Shown one piece after another: positions 12,995-23,041 of a stretch of DNA of 64,000 bases (the first letter of the stretch is position 1; every line of letters starts with the position of its first letter). Below the pieces are notes generated by a model. The model worked only from the letters and a program-made list of their open reading frames with translations. It was not told the DNA's origin and did not search any database. Made by a program: the position numbers and the translations under genes. The DNA is from Ostrinia nubilalis (taxonomy: Eukaryota > Arthropoda > Insecta > Lepidoptera > Crambidae), in assembly GCF_963855985.1 (NCBI RefSeq), contig NC_087106.1:6307001-6371000 (forward strand), written 5' to 3'.

Positions 12995-13000
12995 AATAAA
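12995..13000 (+). promoter_or_regulatory. poly(A) signal of tektin
   Basis: AATAAA 159 bp downstream of the tektin stop codon. Confidence 0.55.
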
Positions 13001-13034
13001 ACATACCTACCCAGTATAGCGATAGTTATACTGG

Positions 13035-13290
13035 GTGTTAGGTAAATGGGTATATGAGCCGACACGAGCCCATGTTAACATGGTCATATAAATGGTAGGG
13101 TGAAGTCAGAAAATTGATATCTTCATTTTAATTATTTTATTTTTCATACAAATCGGATTTTATAAAAATTAATTTTGTATGAAAATTTAAAAAAATAAAA
13201 TGATGATATCAAAATTCTGACTTCACCATACCATTTATATGACCATGTTAACATGGGCTAGTGTCGGCTCATATACCCATTTACCTAACA
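13035..13290. mobile_element. palindromic MITE, GGGTGTTAGGTAAATGGG ends (copy 1)
   Basis: Near-complete inverted repeat: 'gggtgttaggtaaatggg', then 'gagccgacac', 'catgttaacatg' and 'gtgaagtcagaaa', mirrored on the right with an AT-rich centre near 13160. A second copy of the same family is at 55920-56182. Confidence 0.85.
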
Positions 13291-14149
13291 ACCTTTATAA
13301 ATTAAAATGATAGTTTTAAATCAAAATCATATTTTTGTCGTAAAATACCTACTAATTTATGCACAGTACTTAGATTGTTGTGCTATCATTTGAAGTATAT
13401 TTTCAGCCTAATACTAGATTATGCTAAGTAGCTATTTCAACATATTAAGTACTAAAAAGAAAAGTCATAATGCTTTTGTAATTTTATTGAGAACAAAATT
13501 AAATTAAGTGTTTAACAATATCACAAACCAAAGTAATTATACAAACTATAGTATGAATGAATAAATGTAAAAATATGATAGTAAAGCACTAGAGTTTCAG
13601 GCCTGCTATATATTTTAGCATAGTATATTTTTATACCATCATATTTTTTATTACAATCAATTGTGATGTTTTACTAACCATGTAGGTAACTAACAAATTG
13701 ATATCCAATTGCCTTAATTTTTTATTTAGGTATTTCAGATTTACAGGGATGCTTACCTAATACATTTCTATTGATATTACATATTAAGTTTTATATTTTG
13801 TATATTAAGGTATTCATAATGAATAAATAAATATTATAAATTACATAGATACATATTAATGGTTTTATTCAATATAATTTGCATAGTACTCAAGTACATA
13901 AAAATGAAATAAATACAGTATTTTTAAATTATAATGAAAAAATAACTGAACACAATCTGGTGAACAGAGATTAATTTTATAAATTAAATATCTGTTAAAG
14001 TTTAAACAATAATTGGATATTCAAAAGATGTACATTGTAATCAACAATCAAATTCAATAACTTTTTGAGGTTTAAATATTATCAAAATTAAAATGTAAGA
14101 TACATTTTCATTTCAAGCTAACAGCTGTAAAGGCTAGAAGTATTGTATA
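13291..14149. other. AT-rich intergenic DNA
   Basis: No gene or structured element seen. It lies between the 3' ends of the tektin and zinc-finger genes. Confidence 0.5.
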
Positions 14150-14330
14150 CTAGCTTTCCGCCCGCGGCTTCGCCCGCGTGGAATTTTGTCTGTCACAGAA
14201 AAACTTTATCGCGCGCGTCCCTGTTTCAAAAACCGGGATAAAAACTATCCTATGTTCTTTCCCGGGACTCAAACTATCTCTATGCCAAATTTCATCAAAA
14301 TCGGTTGCGAGGTTTAAGCGGGAAAGCGTA

Positions 14331-14371
<41 letters not shown>

Positions 14372-14400
14372 GTTACTTTCGCATTTATAATATTAGTTGG
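14150..14400. mobile_element. SINE/LINE-type repeat with (ACAG)n
   Basis: Begins 'actagctttccgcccgcggc', continues through 'ccaaatttcatcaaaatcgg' and an ACAG tetranucleotide run (14333-14369), and ends 'cgcatttataatattagt'. I recognise this as a very abundant dispersed lepidopteran repeat. Confidence 0.75.
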
Positions 14401-14794
14401 GATGGAAAGGTTTTAGCACTATCTATTATCTTTTAAATTATTATTTAGATAATACTTTTTAATAAAATCTCAAACACATCATTTCCATACTGTCTTTTAG
14501 GCTAAGTCTCTTTACATGCAAGAGGAGAATCTGAAATGTTAAGTATTTATTTGTGCAATAATCACTAACATTAAATATTAACTTAGTTCATAATATTTCT
14601 CCAGTATGTAATTTCAAGGCTATATTTTATTTAGGTAATTCAATAAATACTAACCCATGCTAGTGCGAGTATTTCTTATTCTGCTATTAATGACAAAGGG
14701 CCAGACATTACATTGATACTGAAAATATTCTTAAATAAAAAGTATACTTATCAGGGAACACTGTTTGCTGTGATGGAATTATTTAACATAAATT

Positions 14795-14813
14795 TTTATT
14801 TATGTATTTTATT
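14795..14813 (-). promoter_or_regulatory. poly(A) signals of zinc-finger gene 1
   Basis: AATAAA on the minus strand twice, about 140-155 bp beyond the stop. Confidence 0.45.
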
Positions 14814-14949
14814 AAAAATAAAACTTGAATGTGTATTATATGCAGTTGACACTTCATCAACTGTATTAATCCATGGTGAATATTCTGTATCAAACCAGCC
14901 AAAACTATACCTTTGCAGTACAATCACAGCAAACAAACAACATGACTGT

Positions 14950-15696
14950 TTAACTAAAGTGACTGAGGTGTGCATCGCTATTTACATGTTCCTCGATTGA
15001 TTGAGGGTTGCATAAGACCTCCAACTGACACCTGTTGCAGTACGCGTTAAGATCATACTCATTCGCCAAGAAGCTTTCAATCGAAACATCCTGCTCCTCG
15101 ATCAGATCTTCTATCTCAGCAAACCATTCCATGTGTTCATCATCATCGTCAATATGATCGAGAATACTCCGCGCTGTGTTATCAATGAAGACATTGCACA
15201 CTTTGCACCACACCTCATCATCGTTATCAACAGGGAATATGCCGTTCAATGGTTTTAACCGTTCAGTGATATTTGTGCGATGATTTATTCCGTTGACGTG
15301 CGTTTCAATATTTTGAAGGGTGCAGTTCAAGGTACTGTTACAGACTTCGCAGTAGACATCCTCTTTTTCGGAATTGAGGTATGGATCGAGGCTTATGAAC
15401 TCACCGTCTATGAGGTCTTCCATGGCAGCAAACCAGTTTGCGTGGCCATCGCTTTCGATGTGTTTCGTCACCGACTCCTCTTCTGTAAGTTCGGTCCTGC
15501 AGGGCTTACAGTAAAGCATGTCGTTGGCGAAGCTAATACCATTTTCAGTCATCAGTTCAATGTTCTCCTTGTGCTTCGCCCCGTTCGTGTGCTGCTCGAT
15601 ACATTTGTTGGCCTTCGGTATGAACACTCCGCAGAAGACGCACCGTACACGCGTCTTAGAACTGGCGACTATTCCGTAAAGCAAGCCTGTTTTCAT
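14950..15696 (-). CDS. five-finger C2H2 (U1/matrin-like) protein 1
   Basis: Intronless, 248 residues. Five regularly spaced C-x2-C...H-x5-7-H fingers: C19/C22/H36/H42, C63/C66/H79/H85, C116/C119/H133/H139, C164/C167/H181/H188 and C220/C223/H237/H243. Each is 24-26 residues with a long centre, resembling U1-type or matrin-type fingers that bind double-stranded RNA or ribonucleoproteins rather than classical DNA-reading fingers. Between fingers are acidic helical linkers such as 'WFAAMEDLIDGEF' and 'WFAEIEDLIEEQ'. There is no signal peptide or membrane segment. It shares length, finger count, spacing and the motif LNGIFPV...WCKVC with the gene at 20832-21578 on the same strand, so they are tandem paralogues. 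I do not recognise a named family, and function is unknown. Confidence 0.85.
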   Translation of the reverse strand: MKTGLLYGIVASSKTRVRCVFCGVFIPKANKCIEQHTNGAKHKENIELMTENGISFANDMLYCKPCRTELTEEESVTKHIESDGHANWFAAMEDLIDGEFISLDPYLNSEKEDVYCEVCNSTLNCTLQNIETHVNGINHRTNITERLKPLNGIFPVDNDDEVWCKVCNVFIDNTARSILDHIDDDDEHMEWFAEIEDLIEEQDVSIESFLANEYDLNAYCNRCQLEVLCNPQSIEEHVNSDAHLSHFS

Positions 15697-17234
15697 TATT
15701 CTACTGTCCGATGTGATGAAAGATTCAAAAGGGAATCTTGTTGGGTACGTACCTACTTGTAATTTCTCGAAATTTTGATGTAATTTGAGTTTTAATTTTG
15801 ACAGATTTGATTTGATTGTGGATTGTTATTTTCGAGAGATGTGTTCTGTGGATGCTAGTGATGTTTCGTACATTAAATTAAACTTGTAAATCGATTAATC
15901 GACACAGATAAGATAATCAAAAAAATATTTATTTATGCCTATTTGGCCTATTATGTTTTGTTACTTTTGACGGAAAAGAAATGTTTTATTCATCTTGATT
16001 ATACAACATTAACAATGTTAGAATTCTCTGTCTACCTACGGATCTGGTATTGACGGTGGCGCCCCCCTGTTGACATCAGTCAGTAAGTCTAATTGTTTCT
16101 TTTCGTTAGTAGTTGAAATGTTGTAGAAATGTTCAGACGAAGAAAAATTAAATTTATTTTTTCAGATTTTCAGTTCATCACTGAAACATCACATCATCAC
16201 ATCACATTCATTGAAACTTGTTACAACACTAATGAGTGAATGGCGAGTGAATGATAGATGAATTTTTTTAAAGGCTACAGAAAAAAAATTAAGGGTTAAT
16301 TTTTTTCAAGTTATTAAAAATATATTAATATTTTGTGATGCAAATATAAACGCTATAAAAAATGTTTTATTTAATAAAAATTAACTCGCTGAGCCTGTGT
16401 TCTGAACTTCCTACACAGTGTGTGCTGTGCCTGCGCTGCCCGAAAATAGAGAGTTATCTATAAACAACTTCTTTTGTTCCTTTTACAGTAAAAGGAAAGT
16501 TTTACTACACAGAAGTTACCTATCTGTTTTGTGATATCAAAAAGGCATTCCATCGCTTATTTTTCCTAGCTAATCATAAAATAAATTAAAGTAGATAGGT
16601 ACTTAATAAAACTTTCATCTTTTCTGTGATGGAATTTTACAGTATGCTACTATAAAAATTGTATTTTTTATGTACAATCAACTCCTTCAGGTTTATTATT
16701 CTTCCTTTCTATAATAGTTAGAGCTTTTTTAAATACCTAGGTCAAAAAAACGGGATACTTACTTACCGTACCGTACGTATTTATTTACCTCGATATGTCA
16801 CGGCGGGCCGAAGCCAAGTAAGTTAATTTCGAGCCTTTACCGCCATTTTAGCGCAACCGACAAAAACCAAATTTTACAGGAGAAGGTTTTTTTTAAATAT
16901 TTTTAATCAGAAGTGTGCTAATAACAAGAAAAATGACATACGTTAATGATTTTTAGAGATTTAAATATATGACTGAAAATAAAACAAAAATAATGAGTAT
17001 TTATGCCATTTATGGCGCATACTATATTTTTGCTGTCACAGTCTATAGATATTCGGGCGTTTACGATAACATTACCTATCAAAATTACTATGTCCAAGAA
17101 ATTAAATTTTTGAAAAAATAGGCATTTTAAAAGGTGTTTAAATGAAATATCCACATAATAATCAAAAAATATTTATTCATGAGAAATTTATTCTTGTACA
17201 AATCAATTAACACCACTTATTCAACCACTTATTG
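15697..17234. other. intergenic, no gene seen
   Basis: Upstream side of zinc-finger gene 1 and AT-rich DNA beyond it. No supportable coding region. Confidence 0.4.
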
Positions 17235-17449
17235 CATCTAGAGATTGCAAATATTCAATTGTTTTCTATTTCGAATATTCGAAAAAATTTTCAGTGATAT
17301 TCGAATATTATTCGAATACTTTCAAAAAATAAAATGCACTTAAAATATCAATGTTTTATTGCTGGTTTTATTGCTTTAAGAACTATGTTTTAACTATTTA
17401 ACAATAAAGTTCTTAAAACAGTTATAAAATTCTCAAGATCATCATAATT

Positions 17450-18290
17450 TCAGCCATAGGACTTCCACTGCTGAACATAGGCCTCCCCCAATGACTTTCA
17501 CAATGACCGGTTGGCACCGGCCTGTATCCAGCGCTTTACCTTTTTCTCGAAATTTGATCTTCCTAGCCGAATCGTTTGTCAGAGGTAAACATACTTGTCA
17601 ACAGTCAACAGTCTCGAGAATCGAGTTCTAACCGAAACATGGACGTTGGACAAGCTTCGTTTTGTCCATTATCATCCGAAGGCCTACCTGTTGGGAGACT
17701 CGATTAAAGTCTTCGAGCATTGTGCCAAGGTCTTCAAGCGATTCTGCCATGACCACAATATCGTCAGCAAACCGCAGCTGAGTGATGTATTTGCCATTAA
17801 TAGGTATTTATGCCGAATCCTTTCCATACAAGGAGCTTGAAAGCGTCTTCCAATTCAGAGGTCAACGGTTTCGGAGATATAACATCTCCCTACCTCACGC
17901 CTCGCCGCAGAGGAATCACCCTTGTGCTTTGCTCCTGTACTCGGACCGACATGGTAGCGTTTCTGTACAGGCATTTCAGCACTTCGATATACCAATAGTC
18001 GGAGAGACTGCAGCACTGCTTAAGTCTCGATCGAATCAAAGACCTTCTCATAGTCCAAGAAGAGCACCACCACGCTTCTATCCCATGCCTCTGGCGTTGT
18101 TCCCTGAAGTAAGACGGAGTTAAAGAGTCTCTGAACGAGTTTCGGTGTTCCACCTGCGTTCAAAAGCTCCGAGGTTATGCCGTCATCACCTGGTGCCTTG
18201 TTGTTCTTTAGCTGTTTGAGAGCCTTCATAATCTCGTATAGGCTGATAATACGGGACGTCTTTGGTATAGTGTCGCGTTAACCTATCTCT
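17450..18290 (-). pseudogene. RTE-like LINE reverse transcriptase remnant
   Basis: The minus frame at 18020-18229 reads 'NNKAPGDDGITSELL' and 'WDRSVVVLFLDYEKVFDSIE', which are reverse-transcriptase motifs of non-LTR elements, including the D-Y-x-K-x-F-D block. The frame is broken and the endonuclease is missing. The 3'-end signature at 17450-17550 has the same orientation, so this is one internally deleted copy. Confidence 0.8.
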
Positions 18291-18522
18291 TGCGTCTGTT
18301 GCTGAGCTATGAATAGGTTGGGAGGTATATAGCTGTCCATAGATCTTTTTGATCTCACCCAGAACCTCGGCTTTTGTTGACGTTACTGTCCTCCGTCTTC
18401 AGCATCGTCAGCTGACTTTGATCAATAGAGTTGTCTCTTTCAAGTTATTTGGAACCTTGGTTTCGCTTTATCGCCTCTTTTATACTATGTGTATCAAAGT
18501 AGCGAAAGAAACACAACTACGT

Positions 18523-18685
18523 AAAAATGAACAGAAAAGGTAGAAACAAGACAACTTAGTGTTCACAAAATTAAATGCAGTCGGTAACATCAATGACTAG
18601 TTTTTTTAGTTGGTGATATGTATTTGATGCTTCCGACTGCATTTGCAAACACTAAGTCGTCTTTTTTCTATCTTTTCTGTTTATT
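18523..18685. repeat. palindromic MITE
   Basis: The left arm 'aatgaacagaaaaggtagaa...cttagtgtt...aaatgcagtcgg' is mirrored by 'ccgactgcatttgcaaacac...tatcttttctgttta'. Arms are about 65 bp with modest divergence. Confidence 0.7.
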
Positions 18686-19149
18686 TTTGTAATATTTACT
18701 ATTCGAATACTAATTTGAAATTAAAAATTCGAATATTCGAATATTCGATTGCAATCTCTAATTGCATCAGAACTTTTGCTGATATAAACAACAGGTTTTT
18801 TTATTAGTAAACGCCCACAGTGAAGCGCTAATGTCGCTTGCGATAACAAGTGCGGTCGCTTGCGATAAAATGCATGTGTCGCTTACGTTAAGTTTTAGAA
18901 AAAATGTGTATTCACGATAATTTTAGCACTTGCTGTAACTTTGTAACGGTTTTTTTTTGGCGGGAAACACCAACAGGGATGGGTCCGTTACGGTTTAAAA
19001 TACTAGTATCGATAAAAAACGGTTTTTTGACAAAAGTGTCGCTTACGATAATTTGGCGGTAAAGGCTCGATTTGTTTGCGTGGTTGGGTAAAAACTTGCA
19101 AAAATCCTTCAGTACCTACCTATTCAATGCTGACTTTTTTGGTCTAAAG

Positions 19150-20310
19150 TGATCGATGACTCGATTAAGTTGGATCGGTATTACGCCAGTCGCGGAGACA
19201 ACTATCGGGAGAGCTCGTTCTCACTTATCGGGTGTCGGGTCCGGATTTTAATCGGTTGTCGGCGCCTCTGTTTACACTTCAATCCGTTATCGGCCCGACC
19301 TAAGCTGGTTGGTTGGTGCCATTTTTACTCTACGGGAGGCGACTGTACTCGATGGACGTCGACGAAGCTTAGTTATGATGTATTATTATTTGAGAAGACG
19401 AAATACAGCCAAGGAAAGAAAATATTGGGTGCAACCAATCCTGAGGGAAAGATTTAGTTTAGGAACATTTCAGAACTTAATAACAGAATTGAGATTAAGA
19501 GGTGACGAAATTAAGTTTTTCAATTGTTTTAGAATGTCGATATCAGTGAGTATAAACTACCAATACACAAGATTTGGGGTGGCGGGGAGAGGGTTATCAG
19601 CCCCGACATCCGACAAATGTAAACACTTAAACAGCGCCATTCTTAAATCATAGGCGAGTGAGATCCAACACGATTTTTTCCGGGCGTAGAGGGCTGGCAA
19701 AACACCCGACATTTCTTGTCGGAGCCGACATAAAATCGGTTTCCAATAAGTGTGAATAGCTTCATATACATGTTACGGTTAATGTGATAAATTGAAAATT
19801 ATTAATAATAACCGGTTATTATGAATAATTACCGACAGTCGCGGTAAAAGTGATAAATTAATCACATTTAACAGTGATTATTTAATAATTCAACCTTAGT
19901 AGGTACTAACAAATTTCATAAAAGAGAACAACATCTTGTGTACGTGCTCGTGTACAGCCAAACTTTTGAACGTTTAGATATCATATATTAATATAATTTG
20001 GCATAATGAGTTTGGAATGTTTCTTGCATAATATTACTTTTCCATGATGCCTATAACATAATGTTTTGATTTAAAGTGAAAAATAGGTTAAGGTGCGCCT
20101 ATTTAGTTTTATACACACATAAATGACCTCATATTAATCACATTTACCAAATCATGCGGTAATTATTCATAATAACCGGCGATTATTCATAATTTTCACA
20201 TTTATCACTTTGACCGTAACATACATACAAATGCTCTGCCACTGGAACCTCCGATTAAAATACGGATCCGACAACCGACTAGTGGGAACCTGCTGTAAGG
20301 TTATTTAGCT
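19150..20310. mobile_element. PIF/Harbinger-derived element, with a nested MITE
   Basis: Ends share words such as CGGTTGTCGG near 19250 and its inverse CCGACAACCG near 20270. The plus frame at 19309-19653 resembles the N-terminus of a Harbinger transposase: 'YYYLRRRNTAKERKYWVQPI', then 'LGTFQNLITELRLRGDEIKF' and a FRMS motif. The catalytic DDE region is absent, so the copy is non-autonomous. A MITE is inserted at 19770-20225. Confidence 0.65.
19770..20225. mobile_element. MITE with ends TGTTACGGT
   Basis: The left arm 'tgttacggttaatgtgataa...aataaccggttattatgaat' is mirrored by the right arm ending 'tatcactttgaccgtaaca'. Arms of about 80 bp flank a central unrelated 290 bp. Confidence 0.75.
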
Positions 20311-20419
20311 TTCACGTAGTAGGTAAGCAAATTATTATCCATCCAATCCTACCGGTAGCAGTGATAATTATTAGGGTCTAGGTAGGGTTTTTAAGTGATC
20401 AAAGGAAACTAAAATAATA

Positions 20420-20540
20420 ATTTAATTGGAGTCCACGGATCACCCAGGTTATCTTATCCATGGGTGATCAAAGCACACCAAACTGTCGCTTGGAGTCCAC
20501 TTTGATCACCTGGGTGATCAAGTGATCAAAGTGGAATAGA
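20420..20540. repeat. short repeated/inverted GGGTGATCAA words
   Basis: 'ggagtccac', 'gatcacc' and 'gggtgatcaa' recur three to four times in both orientations. Confidence 0.45.
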
Positions 20541-20620
20541 CCGATAAGTTTAAAGTTTTGAACTGCAGGAGCCTCAAAAAATAATAGGATAGGATCATAG
20601 GAGATATAAAAAATATGTAC

Positions 20621-20626
20621 TTTATT
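20621..20626 (-). promoter_or_regulatory. poly(A) signal of zinc-finger gene 2
   Basis: AATAAA on the minus strand about 205 bp beyond the stop codon. A second candidate is at 20657. Confidence 0.45.
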
Positions 20627-20831
20627 TCATACACAAACCGTAGTGAATAAAAAAACAGTTTATTTTACACATTTAATAATACAGTATTAAAGAGAAAAAA
20701 AATGAATACAATTCACATAAAAGAATACAATTAATAGAAATTTAAAAGTAAGTGTACATCAAAAATGTTATTAGCTAAGTACTTTAAATTACAGTTTTAA
20801 AATAATTAGGTAGGTAATGTGGTAAGGTTCT

Positions 20832-21578
20832 CTACTTATTGTGTAACTTCCCCTTGATGTGTCTTTCCAGATTATCAACATTGCACGCAACTGGTACGTC
20901 ACACTTATTACAAAAAGCTTTATCTTCTTTAGGGTCCATTAAGTATTTTTCAATTGATATATTTTTATTTTTTATTAAACTGAGTATTTTCTTATACTCA
21001 GTATAATGTTTCACGTTTTCTGTGACGTGGATAAAAATATTTTCAATGTAATTTTCAAAGTAAACTTTGCAAAATTTACACCATAAATCGTCTTTGCTGC
21101 CTTCAACAGAAAATATACCATTCAAGGCCGAAACAGCAATCGCACGGGCTCGCCTGTGCCTCTCAGTTGCAAGATGTTCTTCAAGTAGTCTTTTTTCAAA
21201 TGGTACAACACAGTCACATAGTGCACATTTTAAATCCACTAGTTTTTCAGTTTTAGATGATCTATCAAGATAATCTAAAAATCCACCATCTTTGTTAATT
21301 ATATTTTGAAATTCTTTCAACTTTTCTTCATGGTACGACTTTTCGATATGGGGAACAGCTGTTAATATGTCCATTAACTCACAGCAAACTCTACAATAAT
21401 AATGATTGGAATGGACCACAATACTATGACGTGCAAGAGTTATAAACAGTTCCGTAAGTTCGTGGTCTCCGCTATTAATATGAGCCTCGATTAAATGGTT
21501 TTTGTCTTCAATATGTTCGGAACACAACGTGCACTTTAATTCATGTTTGTCGTAAATTATGTCTTCGTAATACGCCAT
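20832..21578 (-). CDS. five-finger C2H2 (U1/matrin-like) protein 2
   Basis: Intronless, 248 residues, exactly the length of the paralogue at 14950-15696. Fingers: C16/C19/H33/H39, C62/C65/H77/H83, C118/C121/H135/H141, C167/C170/H184/H191 and C223/C226/H240/H246. The linker motif LNGIFSV...WCKFC and the SIEKYL block before finger 5 match the paralogue. This copy is more basic and lysine-rich in its second half, whereas copy 1 is acidic. It is head-to-head with TTC5, with about 1.46 kb between the two ATGs filled by MITEs. Function is unknown; a nuclear or RNA-binding role is only a guess from finger type. Confidence 0.85.
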   Translation of the reverse strand: MAYYEDIIYDKHELKCTLCSEHIEDKNHLIEAHINSGDHELTELFITLARHSIVVHSNHYYCRVCCELMDILTAVPHIEKSYHEEKLKEFQNIINKDGGFLDYLDRSSKTEKLVDLKCALCDCVVPFEKRLLEEHLATERHRRARAIAVSALNGIFSVEGSKDDLWCKFCKVYFENYIENIFIHVTENVKHYTEYKKILSLIKNKNISIEKYLMDPKEDKAFCNKCDVPVACNVDNLERHIKGKLHNK

Positions 21579-21993
21579 GTTTTTTTTTGTGCCTTAAACA
21601 AGGGTACACTGCACTGATAACAAAACAAACTTTTTAGGTAAATTCTTGATTATAGGTAGGTACTGCTCGCTCAGCACACCGCACAGGTCAATGAGAGAAG
21701 ATGAGACATTAATATTAATCAACTGTATAGATATTATAATGTCCAAACGTTCAAAATAGTAAAAATAATGTTACATTAGATGCGAAAGGAAATCCCCCAC
21801 AGTGCACACAAGTCACAAATGCATGCACCACGCACGCACAGTGCAGTGTTGCCAACCCAAATTTTAGAAAATTGGTAGATTATGTGCCAATTGTTGGTAG
21901 AAGTTGGTAGAATGTAAAATGCAAAATTGGTAGATCTACCACCTCAACTTAGAAAAAAAATTAAGATTAAAAATACATGGTCTGTTCGTAAAA

Positions 21994-22288
21994 TATTAAT
22001 TAGCGGTTGCATGGCGTGTATTTCTTTTTAATAATGGATATCAAACAATGGGCAGCCTAGTGAAGAACATTTAAAATTATTTAGTAAAAATAAAAATAAT
22101 AAAAATATTATTTTTATTAAATAATTTTCAAACAATGGGCAGCCTAGTGAAGAACATTTAAAATTATTTAATAAAAATAAAAATAATATTATTTTTATTA
22201 AATAATTTTAAATGTTCTTCACTAGACTGCCCATTGTTTGATATCCATTATTAAAAAGAAATACACGCCACGCAACCGCTAATTAATG
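21994..22288. mobile_element. palindromic MITE, ends ATTAATTAGCGGTTGC
   Basis: ATTAATTAGCGGTTGCATGG at the left is mirrored exactly at the right end. The segment 'caaacaatgggcagcctag...' occurs twice in the left part (near 22045 and 22126), an internal tandem duplication. Confidence 0.85.
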
Positions 22289-22518
22289 CAAGCACCGTTT
22301 AAACGGAGTTTTCGAGGAGCAAAGAAAATATTCATTAAAATCACTCTATTTCGCAACATAGCAAGCTTAACACACACACACACACAATCCAAATCCAAAA
22401 GACACACAGATCATCACAGATTGTGTCACAGATGAGAGAGAAATAAATAATTACCACAGACTTTTTTATAAACTTGGCTTCACACGTTTGGGCCACAGAC
22501 TAAGTAGTAAGAAGAGAA

Positions 22519-22691
22519 CTGAGCCCCGATTACGGTAACTTTTATAACGTCTACAATCCAGACGCGTTTCTGATTCTGCGATACGATTGGTCAAAACAGC
22601 TGACGTACGCTGTTGAACGACCAATCGTATCGCAGAATCGAGAAGCGTGTCTGGATTGTTGACGTTAAAAATTACCGTAATCGGGGCTCAG
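22519..22691. mobile_element. palindromic MITE, ends CTGAGCCCCGATTACGGTAA
   Basis: 173-bp inverted repeat. The end CTGAGCCCCGATTACGGTAA is mirrored perfectly, and both arms carry 'gattctgcgatacgattgg' or its inverse around a short centre. Confidence 0.88.
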
Positions 22692-23041
22692 GGTGGCTAA
22701 TTATTGTCGGGTTTTACGCGACATTGTGGTGATATGTGAAAATTAAAAAAATAGGTAGATTTTAGGTCTAGGGTGGTAGATAGGTAGACTGAAGTGAAAA
22801 GTGGTAGATCTACCAAAAAGTTGGTAGATATGGCATCAGTGGCACAGTGTTTACTCAGCTGAGAACGAATGAATGAATGATAAAAATATGTCAGATTTAC
22901 AATGACGTTTCTTTTGTCACAAACACAGACAGATGACATTTGAAACAAGTTGACATTTTTGTTGTTGATTTGTTTGTTGAAAAAATATCTTGAACCATCT
23001 GTGCTGAAATTGAAGATTTTTAAATTCTAACAAGTGAAGTC

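Larger units (their letters stand above)
17235..18760. mobile_element. composite repeat: TTCGAATA-ended element invaded by LINE
   Basis: The left border 'gagattgcaaatattcaatt' with repeated ATTCGAATA words is mirrored at the right by 'attcgaatattcgattgcaa' near 18720-18760, so an inverted-ended element has been opened. The interior is LINE DNA on the minus strand, starting with the 3'-end signature near 17450, plus a hairpin element at 18523-18685. Confidence 0.6.
21845..22845. mobile_element. TTGGTAGA-rich element split by MITEs
   Basis: The left part has 'ttggtagaagttggtagaat' and 'ttggtagatctaccacc'; the right part has 'gtggtagatctaccaaaaag' and 'ttggtagat'. The two halves appear to be one older repeat opened by the two palindromic MITEs inside it. 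Confidence 0.45.

Noticed and set aside
15280..15762. 160-codon plus-strand frame
   Set aside because: Antisense shadow of zinc-finger gene 1, whose fingers are clear on the minus strand.
19149..19457. 102-codon frame overlapping the Harbinger fragment
   Set aside because: Different frame from the transposase-like one and no similarity I recognise.
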